A DNA stretch of 44,412 nt from Prevotella sp. (GCA_017618275.1 JAFZUS010000172.1:1-44412), one strand, 5' to 3'; shown: positions 24,419 through 31,989, counted from the first letter of the stretch. Numbers and translations are program-made. The notes: generated by a model from the letters alone, not told the origin.

Positions 24419-24805
24419 TCATAGTGTCATAGCCACAGCAGACATCTTCTTGCTCAGATCTTCCAGAGCCTCACGGAATTGTTGACGCTCATCGTCTGTG
24501 AAAGAGACCGTCTTTCCACGAATTTTATTGCCGTTCACCTTCTGCATGAGCCAGCCACGTGACTTACCAAAATACTTCTGCGCAATATAACTGAATGACA
24601 AGGCATCTGGAAGATCGCCAAGTTTGGCTCGAAAGATCATTTCATCAGCCTCTTCGATTATCTTTCGCATTCCGTCATCAAACTGGTTTACGCCCTGCTC
24701 ATATTCGTCTGCAGTCAACTTGACGGCAGGTTCCTTACCCTCAGTGACATCATCGAAGTATGCCCTGACTTTGGGGTCTTTGATATTGTTTGTTGCCTTT
24801 TCCAT
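24419..24805 (-). CDS. DUF5053-like protein
   Basis: A 128-residue acidic protein. The C-terminal part LSFSYIAQKYFGKSRGWLMQKVNGN followed by FTDDERQQFREALEDLSKK fits the Bacteroidales DUF5053 family, where SYIAxxYFGKxRxWLxQR looks like a helix-turn-helix of the kind that binds DNA. No function is known. It starts one base into the stop of the upstream 60-residue gene (TAATG), so the two are a translational pair. Such small paired genes with one HTH-like member can be toxin-antitoxin-like, but nothing else supports this here. Confidence 0.7.
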   Translation of the reverse strand: MEKATNNIKDPKVRAYFDDVTEGKEPAVKLTADEYEQGVNQFDDGMRKIIEEADEMIFRAKLGDLPDALSFSYIAQKYFGKSRGWLMQKVNGNKIRGKTVSFTDDERQQFREALEDLSKKMSAVAMTL

Positions 24806-24987
24806 TATCTTAATAATTCTTCGATTATTTCAATTCTCTTTTTCAACATATTTCTTGTATCGAGTTGACGATCAATCAGAACCCGTTTCCGTTCCTCTGG
24901 TAAGTCGCTTTCATACAAACTTGCAATCACCTTGTCGCAATGTTCGAGACATCTGCGATAGAACTCTAATCCTTCTTTCAGTTCCAT
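24805..24987 (-). CDS. Small charged helical protein, partner of DUF5053 gene
   Basis: A 60-residue protein, almost wholly helical and highly charged, with Leu and Ile spaced as in a coiled coil (VLIDRQLDTRNMLKKRIEII). It is preceded by AGGAG about 10 nt before the ATG, a rare Shine-Dalgarno-like site in this phylum, and by a -7 box at 25034-25041. It overlaps the DUF5053 gene by one base. No family recognised. Confidence 0.6.
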   Translation of the reverse strand: MELKEGLEFYRRCLEHCDKVIASLYESDLPEERKRVLIDRQLDTRNMLKKRIEIIEELLR

Positions 24988-25033
24988 ATGCTCAATCTCC
25001 TATTATATTGCAACAATGAACGCTTTGACGCCG

Positions 25034-25041
25034 CAAAGATA
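25034..25041 (-). promoter_or_regulatory. -7 promoter box for the DUF5053 pair
   Basis: The minus strand reads TATCTTTG, 47 nt before the ATG at 24987. A second TATCTTTG lies upstream at 25178-25185 (minus), so two tandem starts are possible. Confidence 0.55.
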
Positions 25042-25236
25042 ATAAACATTTGTTTAAACAATGTGATTGATACCATAAATAATCAGAATTAAACAAAAGT
25101 TTAACCGATTTTAACTGTTTAGACGATTTTTTGATGTTGTCCATACTCTTAAATTTAATTGTTACACAAAGATGGTGCAAAGATAGCAAATAATCTCGAA
25201 ACTAAAAAGAAAAATGGAAGAAAAGTATGTTATTAA

Positions 25237-25308
25237 CTACAGGGTCGCCGCGTGGCTCAGCCCGCGAAGGGCCTATTCATCGTAAATGGCAAAAAGGTCG
25301 TGATTAAG
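25237..25308 (+). pseudogene. Frameshifted Por-type C-terminal tail remnant
   Basis: The frame LQGRRV-AQPAKGLFIVNGKKVVIK is the exported-protein tail also seen at the end of the gene at 3843-4739. The codon just before is a stop, while the shifted frame reads an Asn there; one lost base would restore the usual N-L-Q-G-R-R-V. No gene body precedes it and no stop follows at once, so this is a decayed 3' end. It lies directly beyond leader copy B, on the opposite strand. Confidence 0.65.
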
Positions 25309-25392
25309 GCAGGGTTATTGAATCTCAGCATCCGTGAAAGAATGAACTTCTGGCTTCCCTGTATCATTTTTTTACTCGTTACTTATTTGACC

Positions 25393-25468
25393 CCGTTTTG
25401 CGTTATGCCTATGAAAAAAGTGCTATTAGGGCATAAAAAATTTGCTGCATAGTTATGCCGCAAATTTC
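25393..25468 (-). ncRNA. Candidate structured RNA, copy B (free-standing)
   Basis: The minus strand carries a 76-nt element that differs from copy C (43818-43893) at only 6 positions and keeps the TTTGCG/CGCAAA closing helix. Inside, GCAT-AACT-ATGC forms a hairpin, and TATGCC (34-39) pairs with GGCATA (60-65). The upstream block TTTTACAAA and CTTTTGCACTG is also shared with copy A. Downstream come the conserved GGGGTC and GTAAAAAAAT, but then only the antisense of a dead gene tail, not an HU gene. It could be an expressed small RNA or a relic. Confidence 0.6.
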
Positions 25469-25537
25469 CCCTCGTTATAGCCAGTGCAAAAGAATAGGCA
25501 ATTTGTAAAACTTTCTGACAGACGGCAATTCTGACGG

Positions 25538-25613
25538 ATGGCAGATGGCAGTTAGCCTAAATCGATTTGGAAATAAAGCCAAACCTAATTGCCATCTGCC
25601 ATCTGCCATCCAA
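25538..25613. repeat. Long inverted repeat of the CTGCCATC family
   Basis: GGATGGCAGATGGCAGTTAG (25538-25557) faces TAATTGCCATCTGCCATC on the other side, and the loop contains a smaller TTTGG/CCAAA hairpin. Together they can form a long cruciform or RNA hairpin. It lies 3' of the BspA-like gene (minus, ends 25712) and may end its transcript. On the minus strand its left part continues into TCTGTCAGAAAG and then directly into the promoter block of leader copy B. Confidence 0.75.
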
Positions 25614-25711
25614 TAACCTTTCATTAAGTGTATAATCCCCACAAAGTCTGACACATTGCAGCAGATGTGAGTGTTGAGTGAGTCCCCCCCCAGTGAGTTT
25701 ACTAACTGAGA

Positions 25712-27382
25712 TCAGTCTGTCATCTGGTTCACAAGAATTATAATATCTGCGATGTTCACCACCTTATCACCATTCAAGTCTGCGGCAACTTTAAACTCTT
25801 CATTAGTTTCTTTGCCTGTTATGACGTTCATTATGGTAATTATATCGTTAATTGTGGCAACGCCGTCACCATCAACATCTACCATCTCAACGATTCTCTT
25901 GAAATCCTTCCAATAATATGTTGTTGAATAAGACTCTTTACTACCTTTAGGAACATAGAGTACTGTATTTTGTCGAAGGGGGAAGGGATTAGTATATGAA
26001 TCAAAAACAATCGGAGCGTTATTCAGTACTGAGACAGATTTCAATTCATCACATTCACTGAAAGCAGAGTTGCCAATCGATGTAACCGAGCATGGTAGGA
26101 TAATGGAAGACAAACTCTTGCATCCATAGAAAGCGTAACTTCCTATTTCAGTAAGATTAAAAGGAAGCGAGATTTCTTCTAATGACGAACAACCACTAAA
26201 TGCATCTGATGGTAGTTGGGTTATATTAATGAAATAACTTAACTCGTTAAAATTCTTAATCAGGGTGTTTTTCGCAAATACTTTTGACGAAAAAGGCGTA
26301 TATCCCAAAGTCAATGCCCCCTCTGCTTCTTTCTTGTCTATCTCTCCACTATAGTTAGCATCATACTTTGCTACGCAAATGCTTTTTACTTCATCATCAG
26401 CAAAGTTAATTATTTCTTCATCATCTCCAGACTCTATTATTCCCTTTTCTTTCCCACTCCACCAAGGAATAGCCTGAACATATAATTCTCTTGTACCCTT
26501 TGGTACGAACCATGTAAATTTGTAAATATCGAAATCATCAGGTACCCCCCAAAAGAAATTGTGAAATTTGTCAACCGGAGGAACTGTAGCCTTTATTATC
26601 AATTGTTTCATTGAAGAAACCCCGCTGATTGTATATTCACCGTATTCTTTCATTGTTGTTGGAAAAGATATCGACTCCAGATTCAAACAACTGCTAAATA
26701 CATATTTACCCAAAGATTCCAACCCTTCCGGCAACTCAACACTAGTAAAATTACAACCATAAAACGTATCATCTGCTATTTTCTTTATGCCTGAGGGGAA
26801 AGATGAGGCATTGCATCCTCCAATAAGTTCACCAGTTTCCGATTTTATAATAGTGTTACTGTTTTCTCTTGAATCATATTTCTCATTGCTCCCATCTACT
26901 ATCACAGATTTAAGACTTTTACACCCCATTATAACACCATCTCCAATACTATTAACACTTGCAGGAATAAAAAAATTCTCCAAACTAATACAATTACAGA
27001 ATGCCTTAGACCCCAAGGATTTTATAACATCAGGTAAATCTATAGATTTGAGGGCTGTACAATTTAGAAAAGCCAGAGACTGTATTCTTTGTATAGATGA
27101 AGGGATTATTACTTTATCTATTGTCTCACAATCTCTAAACGCTTCGGACTGAATTTCAACAACTGAATATCCATTTACTTCAGATGGAATCGTGATAGTA
27201 CCCGTTACATCAGATTTTATAGCATGTGCATAAACGCCACATGTTCTATTCTCTTCACTTATTACAGAGAATTTCATTTCAACTCCTTCAGAGGTGTTTG
27301 ATGTAAAGGTGTCTCCATAATAACTCCATATATCCAATGGCGTAAATAATAGTAACAACAAAGCAATAAATGAATGTCTCAT
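25712..27382 (-). CDS. BspA-type leucine-rich repeat surface protein with dockerin-like end
   Basis: A 556-residue exported protein. Residues 1-20 are a signal peptide. Residues about 60-470 carry LRR_5/BspA repeats such as AFRDCETIDKVIIPSSIQRI and AFYGCKSLSSIILPCSVTSI, each about 23 residues, interrupted near 310-400 by a stretch containing an EF-hand-like DANYSGEIDKKEA. The last 60 residues hold DVDGDGVATINDI and DLNGDKVVNIADI, a dockerin-like pair. BspA proteins bind host matrix proteins or other bacteria. No Por tail is seen. It is unusually AT-rich relative to its neighbours, and it lies just downstream of a truncated DUF2442 gene, in a stretch full of remnants, which suggests recent arrival. 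Confidence 0.85.
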   Translation of the reverse strand: MRHSFIALLLLLFTPLDIWSYYGDTFTSNTSEGVEMKFSVISEENRTCGVYAHAIKSDVTGTITIPSEVNGYSVVEIQSEAFRDCETIDKVIIPSSIQRIQSLAFLNCTALKSIDLPDVIKSLGSKAFCNCISLENFFIPASVNSIGDGVIMGCKSLKSVIVDGSNEKYDSRENSNTIIKSETGELIGGCNASSFPSGIKKIADDTFYGCNFTSVELPEGLESLGKYVFSSCLNLESISFPTTMKEYGEYTISGVSSMKQLIIKATVPPVDKFHNFFWGVPDDFDIYKFTWFVPKGTRELYVQAIPWWSGKEKGIIESGDDEEIINFADDEVKSICVAKYDANYSGEIDKKEAEGALTLGYTPFSSKVFAKNTLIKNFNELSYFINITQLPSDAFSGCSSLEEISLPFNLTEIGSYAFYGCKSLSSIILPCSVTSIGNSAFSECDELKSVSVLNNAPIVFDSYTNPFPLRQNTVLYVPKGSKESYSTTYYWKDFKRIVEMVDVDGDGVATINDIITIMNVITGKETNEEFKVAADLNGDKVVNIADIIILVNQMTD

Positions 27383-27396
27383 ATTTGTCTGTTTTT

Positions 27397-27507
27397 CTAA
27401 ATTAAAAACGTACTCGCTATATTATCCACATATTTAATCTCTCCGTTGTTAAACCAACACACCAGAGAGTAATCACCCATATATTCCACATCCGTTACTT
27501 TCAGCAT
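27397..27507 (-). pseudogene. Truncated DUF2442-like gene
   Basis: ATG at 27507 gives 36 residues starting MLKVTDVEYMGDYSL and reaching FNNGEIKYVD, the N-terminal hairpin of DUF2442 proteins (usually about 80 residues). The frame then stops after an unrelated NIASTFLI. A promoter -7 box lies 22 nt upstream at 27529-27536, and the BspA-like gene begins 14 nt downstream, so the broken gene may now only supply the promoter for BspA. DUF2442 proteins often pair with DUF4160 in toxin-antitoxin-like couples; no partner is left here. Confidence 0.6.
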
Positions 27508-27528
27508 AGTTGTTTCTTTTCTATGGGA

Positions 27529-27536
27529 CAAAGATA
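27529..27536 (-). promoter_or_regulatory. -7 promoter box for DUF2442 remnant and BspA-like gene
   Basis: The minus strand reads TATCTTTG, 22 nt before the ATG at 27507. It is the only good promoter match upstream of the BspA-like gene. Confidence 0.5.
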
Positions 27537-27673
27537 AGGATTATTTTTGAAACAAACAAGAAAAAGGCAAGAAATCTAATGAATCGCAGAATTAAACGCA
27601 AGCGACTCACTTCGTGCGCTATCCCGTGGCATCGCGTGACTACACCTTGGATACTGAGGCCGGCTAGAGCGCG

Positions 27674-27758
27674 CTATGAGAGACCTATGAGAGCGGTATG
27701 AGCAACCTATGAGAAGTCCATGAGAAGTCCATGAGAAGTCCATGAGCAAAACATGAGG
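27674..27758 (+). repeat. Degenerate 11-bp tandem repeat (CATGAGAAGTC)
   Basis: About seven units of the form CTATGAGAxxx/CATGAGAAGTC follow one another, with the last three full copies almost exact. No protein frame of quality runs through them. It lies in the 480-nt gap between the DUF2442 remnant and the HU-tail remnant. Confidence 0.65.
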
Positions 27759-27871
27759 AATTATAGAAAGTATAACCTTTACGCTTGTTAAGACGTAGGG
27801 GACAGGGGAAAGAGACGTTCGATACAGGGGTAAAGTGCCTTTGCAGCAGGGATAAAACCCCTTTCCCTCGG

Positions 27872-27950
27872 ATCGGCAGCGGGCGGGGACTTAATCAGCA
27901 GCGCCCGCTGCTGATATCGGCAGCGGGCGGGGATTATATCGGCAGCGGCC
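27872..27950 (+). repeat. GC-rich direct repeats around a palindrome
   Basis: ATCGGCAGCGGGCGGGGA occurs at 27872-27889 and again at 27916-27933, with a partial third at 27938-27950. Between the first two is CAGCAGCGCCCGCTGCTG (27896-27913), a perfect 8-bp inverted repeat with 2-nt loop. The G+C content is far above the surroundings. Confidence 0.7.
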
Positions 27951-27985
27951 GCTGCGTACCTTGGATTATTGCTGAACTGAGGAAA

Positions 27986-28084
27986 GACGGCAGCGGCTCT
28001 AATGGCGGAGGCTCCGAGGGCTCTGGCTCCGGCGAAGGCGGCGGCGACAACGGCGGCGGAGGCATGACCTTCGACGAGGGCTAA
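27986..28084 (+). pseudogene. Remnant of HU-like Gly-rich tail
   Basis: The frame reads DGSGSNGGGSEG, then GEGGGDNGGGGMTFDEG and stop. It mirrors the tail of the HU-like protein at 596 (GGDNGGGG, final FDEG), but the upstream frame back to 27785 has no HU domain. This suggests that a second HU-like locus stood here and lost its body. The terminator at 28130 may belong to it. Confidence 0.6.
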
Positions 28085-28129
28085 CCCCCGAGGGCTAAGC
28101 ACCCACACCACGTCAAACCGACAAAAAAT

Positions 28130-28160
28130 CGGCCGAAAGTCTTGGTACTTTCGGCCGTTT
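28130..28160 (+). terminator. Intrinsic terminator
   Basis: CGGCCGAAAGT (28130-28140) and ACTTTCGGCCG (28147-28157) form a perfect 11-bp stem with loop CTTGGT, followed by TTTT. It is 46 nt after the HU-tail remnant and directly before the promoter of the clostripain-type gene. Confidence 0.8.
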
Positions 28161-28164
28161 TGTG

Positions 28165-28172
28165 TACCTTTG
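28165..28172 (+). promoter_or_regulatory. -7 promoter box for the clostripain-type gene
   Basis: TACCTTTG, 20 nt before the ATG at 28193. A TTG 20 nt upstream falls in the loop of the preceding terminator. Confidence 0.6.
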
Positions 28173-28192
28173 TCCCCCGAAATAAGAGACAT

Positions 28193-29449
28193 ATGAAGAA
28201 AATACTTTTTGCAATCATCGCACTGGCGGCCATGACGGCCTGCCATAAGGACAAAGAGCCGGAGCCCCAGCCCGCAGTGCTGGCCGACCGCACCGTGCTC
28301 GTATATATGTCGGGGGAATGCAGCCTCTATGACTTCGTGGAATCCGACCTGAACGAGATGAAGAGCGGCTCGATGAGCATCGGCAACAACAACCTGCTGG
28401 TATACGTGGACCGCGGCAAAACGAAGGAGATACCCTGGCTGGCCAGAATCAAGGACGGGCAGTACGTGGACTCCGTATCCATCAAGGACATCGCGAAGGA
28501 GATGAACCTGACACCGGCCAAGACATCCGTCGACGACGACCCCTACGCCAGCGAGGGCCAGGTGATGGAGGGCGTGATCAGATACGCCTTCAAGAAATAT
28601 CCGTCGCAGAACGACGACTACGCCCTGGCATTCTTCGGCCACGGCTCCGGCTGGCTCATGAGAGACTCCGTGGCCTACACGGCCCTGGGGCGCAAAAAGG
28701 CCTGGGGCGTGGACAACGGCACCAACGGCAACAGCGACACCGGCAAGTGGATGAACATACCCACCATGGCGAAAGTGCTCTCGAAACTGCCCCACCTGAA
28801 GTATATGTTCTTCGACTGCTGCAACATGATGTGCCTGGAGGTGGCCTACGAACTGCGCAACGCCACCGACTACCTGATAGGCTCGCCCGCGGAGATACCT
28901 GGCGTAGGTGCGCCCTACACCACGGTGGTACCCGCCATGTTTGAGCGAACCACCTACTGGCAGTCGATCACCGACAGATACTTCGAGCAGCGCGCCGGCG
29001 GCTACGATGTGCCGCTATCCGTGGTCAAGACCAGCGAGATGGAAAACCTGGCCAGCGCCACGCGCACCGTGCTGAAAGCCATTGCCCCGAAATTCGGCGG
29101 AGAATTCCCCGACATGAGCGACCTGATACACTATTACTATGACTACGATCATGACAAGGAGTTCTACGATGCCAACGACTTCATCCTGAAATATGCCGAG
29201 CCAGACGACTACAACAACTGGAAACAGGCACTAGACAAGGCGGTCGTCTACAAGAAGATGGCCACATCGTGGATGATCAACAAGAGTTCATGGCCCAGGT
29301 ATTACGGCAACTACTTCACCGTGACAGAGGAGAAATACGGCGGTGTAAGTATGTTCGTGCCGACATACATCCAGCAGTCTTCCGACAACAAATATATCCA
29401 GCGCATGGGCTGGTACTACGCCGCCGGCTATGCCGATATCGGCTGGTGA
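28193..29449 (+). CDS. Clostripain-family (C11) cysteine peptidase lipoprotein
   Basis: A 418-residue protein. Residues 1-17 are a lipoprotein signal with Cys17 (AMTAC). The caspase-like C11 core starts near 34 (RTVLVYMSGE), with the catalytic His150 in LAFFGHGSGW and the catalytic Cys at 209 or 210 in MFFDCCNMMCLEV. The family cuts after basic residues, usually Arg; Prevotella and Bacteroides homologues act at the cell surface or in periplasm. The start is fixed by the promoter at 28165. Its 3' end overlaps the convergent gldE by 22 nt. Confidence 0.88.
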   Translation: MKKILFAIIALAAMTACHKDKEPEPQPAVLADRTVLVYMSGECSLYDFVESDLNEMKSGSMSIGNNNLLVYVDRGKTKEIPWLARIKDGQYVDSVSIKDIAKEMNLTPAKTSVDDDPYASEGQVMEGVIRYAFKKYPSQNDDYALAFFGHGSGWLMRDSVAYTALGRKKAWGVDNGTNGNSDTGKWMNIPTMAKVLSKLPHLKYMFFDCCNMMCLEVAYELRNATDYLIGSPAEIPGVGAPYTTVVPAMFERTTYWQSITDRYFEQRAGGYDVPLSVVKTSEMENLASATRTVLKAIAPKFGGEFPDMSDLIHYYYDYDHDKEFYDANDFILKYAEPDDYNNWKQALDKAVVYKKMATSWMINKSSWPRYYGNYFTVTEEKYGGVSMFVPTYIQQSSDNKYIQRMGWYYAAGYADIGW

Positions 29450-30750
29450 ACTATCACCTTAATCTTTGAGATGCGATGCTCATCGAGTTCCGTCACTTCA
29501 AACGTGAAGTTCTCGAAATCGATGCGCTCATGCAGTACGGGGAAGTCGCCCTTGATCTCCAGTAGCAGGCCTGCCAGCGAGTCGGCATCGCCCTCCACCT
29601 CCTCAAAGGTATCGTCGTCGAGGTCCATGATCTTGAAGAAATCGGAGAGCAGCGTCTTGCCCTCAAACACGTAGGTGTTGGCATTGACGCGCACATAGTT
29701 CTTTTCCTCCTCATCATACTCATCATTGATCTCGCCCACGATCTCCTCCAGGATATCCTCCAGGGTGATGATGCCGCTGGTGCCGCCGAACTCATCGACC
29801 ACGATGGCAATGTGCACCTTGTTCTCCTGGAACTCGCGCAGCAGGTCGTCGATCTTCTTCGTCTCGGGCACGAAATACGGCGGACGGATCAGCGACTGCC
29901 AACGGAAACTGGCGGGCTTCGAGAGGTGCGGCAGCAGGTCCTTGATGTAAAGGATGCCGCGCACATTGTCGATAGAGTCCTGGTAGACGGGGATGCGCGA
30001 GTAGTTGTTCTCGACGATGCACTTGATGACATCGGGGAACTTGCTGCGGAAGTCGAGGTCGACCACATCCTGGCGGCTCGTCATCACCTCCTTGGCCGTC
30101 TCGTCGCCGAAGCGGACGATGCCCTCCAGCATGTTCTTCTCTTCTTTCAGTTCGTCCTCGTCGGTCAGTTCGAGGGCCTGCTCCAGATCGTCGACGCTGA
30201 GCACGTGGCTCTCCTTCTGCACCACCTTCGATGCCCAGATGCCCGAGCGGATGAGGACGGAAGCCACCGGATAGAACACCTTCCGCAGGACAATGATGCC
30301 ACCCGCGTTACGACGACACATGGCCAGCGCATGCTGCCCGCAATAGACCTTTGGGATGATCTCGCCGAAAAGCAGGAGCAGGAAGGTCAGGAGGACGGTG
30401 ATCACCAGGAAATCCAGCCACCAGGCCGACTGACCAAAGTCGATGAAGTGCTCGAAGAAATAGGTGCTGAGCATGATGATGGCCACATTCACCAGATTAT
30501 TGGTAATGAGGATGGTGGCCAGCGTGCGCTCGGAGTCTTCGATCAACTCCAGAATGCGCTTGTCGCGCTCGCTGTTGCTTTCCTCCAGTTCGTTCAAGTC
30601 GTTGGGCGACAAGGAGAAGAAAGCAATCTCTGAGCCTGAGGCAAACCCGGAAAAGATAAGGAGTATGACGGCAAGAATGCCTGCAAAGATGGCTCCCATG
30701 GAGGGAGCCATGATAGTTACTTCACTAAATATTTGTTGAAGATAGTCCAT
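29428..30750 (-). CDS. gldE: GldE-type CBS/transporter-associated membrane protein
   Basis: A 440-residue protein. About residues 15-200 form a DUF21 (CNNM-like) membrane domain with four hydrophobic segments and the LLLFGEIIPKVY motif; two CBS domains follow at about 215-345 (VMTSRQDVVDLD, then VDEFGGTSGIITLEDILEEIVGE); a CorC_HlyC domain ends the protein at about 355-435. This order matches HlyC/CorC proteins; the position directly after ssb is the conserved Bacteroidota arrangement where the gene is called gldE. In non-gliding Prevotella it is probably a cation or Mg transport regulator rather than a motility part. The next gene in many genomes, gldD, is not here. Confidence 0.85.
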   Translation of the reverse strand: MDYLQQIFSEVTIMAPSMGAIFAGILAVILLIFSGFASGSEIAFFSLSPNDLNELEESNSERDKRILELIEDSERTLATILITNNLVNVAIIMLSTYFFEHFIDFGQSAWWLDFLVITVLLTFLLLLFGEIIPKVYCGQHALAMCRRNAGGIIVLRKVFYPVASVLIRSGIWASKVVQKESHVLSVDDLEQALELTDEDELKEEKNMLEGIVRFGDETAKEVMTSRQDVVDLDFRSKFPDVIKCIVENNYSRIPVYQDSIDNVRGILYIKDLLPHLSKPASFRWQSLIRPPYFVPETKKIDDLLREFQENKVHIAIVVDEFGGTSGIITLEDILEEIVGEINDEYDEEEKNYVRVNANTYVFEGKTLLSDFFKIMDLDDDTFEEVEGDADSLAGLLLEIKGDFPVLHERIDFENFTFEVTELDEHRISKIKVIVHQPISA

Positions 30751-30759
30751 TTTACAAGT

Positions 30760-31188
30760 TTAGAATGGCAGGGCCTCGCCAGCAGGGGTTTCCTCGGGAG
30801 CCACCTGCGACGCAGGAGCGGGCTCACTGGCCATCTCCGACTGACCGGCCGGTGTGTTGGCCTTAGGCGACAACATCTCCATATTGTCGGCCCAGATCTC
30901 CGTGGCATAACGTTTCTGACCCTGCTTGTCATCGTAGGTGGTGTAGCGGATACGGCCCTCGATGTAGAGTTTGTCGCCCTTGTGGACATATTTCTCGACG
31001 ACCTCTGCCAGCCGCCTCCACAGGATGACGTTGTGCCAGTCGGTGTGTTCCGGCACCTGGGTTCCATTCTGCAGCGTATAGCCGCGCTCTGTCGTAGCGA
31101 GTCGCACACGGGCCACAGCCACACCCTGATCCACATAACGAACTTCGGGCTCCTGCCCTACGTTTCCAATAAGCATTACTTTGTTCAT
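30760..31188 (-). CDS. ssb: Single-stranded DNA-binding protein
   Basis: A 142-residue protein. The OB fold at residues 1-105 begins MNKVMLIGNVGQEPEVRY and contains HNVILWRRLAEVVEKYVHKGDKLYIEGRI. The tail is acidic/Pro-rich and ends GEALPF, the partner-binding tip of bacterial SSB. It binds ssDNA during replication and repair. It lies 9 nt before gldE and 30 nt after an unknown gene. Confidence 0.95.
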   Translation of the reverse strand: MNKVMLIGNVGQEPEVRYVDQGVAVARVRLATTERGYTLQNGTQVPEHTDWHNVILWRRLAEVVEKYVHKGDKLYIEGRIRYTTYDDKQGQKRYATEIWADNMEMLSPKANTPAGQSEMASEPAPASQVAPEETPAGEALPF

Positions 31189-31218
31189 AGATTAAAAATT
31201 TAAAAGGTTTATAATATA

Positions 31219-31758
31219 CTACTTGGCCATACCCAAGTAGCGGAACTTAAAGTTCTTTCCCTTAGCCGACGGGAACTGGCTACGGGCATCCACCCGCTCA
31301 CGCAGATAGTCGACGATGCGGTTGTAGCAGTCCATCCCTGACTCTGCCTTCACATCAGCCACGAACTGGGTGTCGCGATATTGGAACTTACCGGTGCCCG
31401 GCACCAAGAGCACGCGCTTGAAATCGATAGCGCCTTCATACCATCCTGGTCTAATCTCGTTCAGGCGCACCAATGCCGGTACGGCAGCCTTCGCTGCTGG
31501 CTGTGGAATGATATGCACAGCCTTCTTATCTTTAAAATCTTGCATGGTCTCTGCTTCAGTCTTAATTACAATGAAATATACTCGGGGACGCACTTTGTAA
31601 CGCTTGGGATAGAACACATCGCTCTCCGCGTACTCACGGATATCAGCCTCGAGCACCGGATTCATACCCACTTCATCTATATCCCTCAAGAATTCTATTG
31701 CTTCGTCAACACTGCTGACAAGTGTTTCACGGTCGAAATACCTTAAATATAAATTCAT
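31219..31758 (-). CDS. Conserved unknown protein next to ssb
   Basis: A 179-residue cytoplasmic-looking protein starting MNLYLRYFDRETLVSS. It has an alpha/beta look, with PRVYFIVIKTEAE and WYEGAIDFKRVLLVPGTGKF strands and an RYLGMAK end. No domain recognised. The frame is open for 26 more codons, but those run into a tRNA-Gly, so the ATG at 31758 is right. It lies 36 nt downstream of the tRNA cluster and may be read from the same promoter at 32312. Confidence 0.7.
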   Translation of the reverse strand: MNLYLRYFDRETLVSSVDEAIEFLRDIDEVGMNPVLEADIREYAESDVFYPKRYKVRPRVYFIVIKTEAETMQDFKDKKAVHIIPQPAAKAAVPALVRLNEIRPGWYEGAIDFKRVLLVPGTGKFQYRDTQFVADVKAESGMDCYNRIVDYLRERVDARSQFPSAKGKNFKFRYLGMAK

Positions 31759-31794
31759 TTGAATGAGAAATAAGTTGTTTTCCTTAATAAAAAG

Positions 31795-31867
31795 AGCGGA
31801 AAACGGGACTCGGACCCGCGACCCCAACCTTGGCAAGGTTGTGCTCTACCAACTGAGCTATTTCCGC
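31795..31867 (-). tRNA. tRNA-Gly (GCC), copy 2
   Basis: On the minus strand a 73-nt cloverleaf: acceptor GCGGAAA/TTTCCGC, D arm GCTC...GAGC, anticodon loop TTGCCAA (anticodon GCC), T arm GCGGG-TCCGAGT-CCCGT with one mismatch/wobble and discriminator U. Identical to the copy at 32123-32195. No encoded CCA. Confidence 0.95.
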
Positions 31868-31878
31868 ATTAAAAACCG

Positions 31879-31962
31879 TGAAGAGGAGGAGACTCGAACT
31901 CCCACGTCGCAATTGACACTACCCCCTCAAAGTAGCGCGTCTACCAATTCCGCCACCTCTCC
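31879..31962 (-). tRNA. tRNA-Leu (GAG)
   Basis: An 84-nt class II tRNA on the minus strand. Acceptor GGAGAGG pairs with CCTCTTC; the anticodon loop TTGAGGG gives GAG; a long variable arm (TGTCAATTGCGACG region) follows; the T loop is TTCGAGT. Discriminator A, as needed for Leu. Confidence 0.95.
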
Positions 31963-31989
31963 AACAAAATCAATACTGAAAAAAAAGAG

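Noticed and set aside
24992-25144. A 50-codon minus-strand frame starting MDNIKKSSKQLKSVKLLF behind a TATCTTTG box
   Set aside because: It runs over the promoter of the DUF5053 pair and has no recognisable pattern; a tandem promoter is the simpler reading.
27788-28795. A 335-codon minus-strand frame opposite the clostripain-type gene and the HU-tail remnant
   Set aside because: It lies across a terminator, a promoter and a peptidase gene with catalytic motifs; composition driven by high GC.
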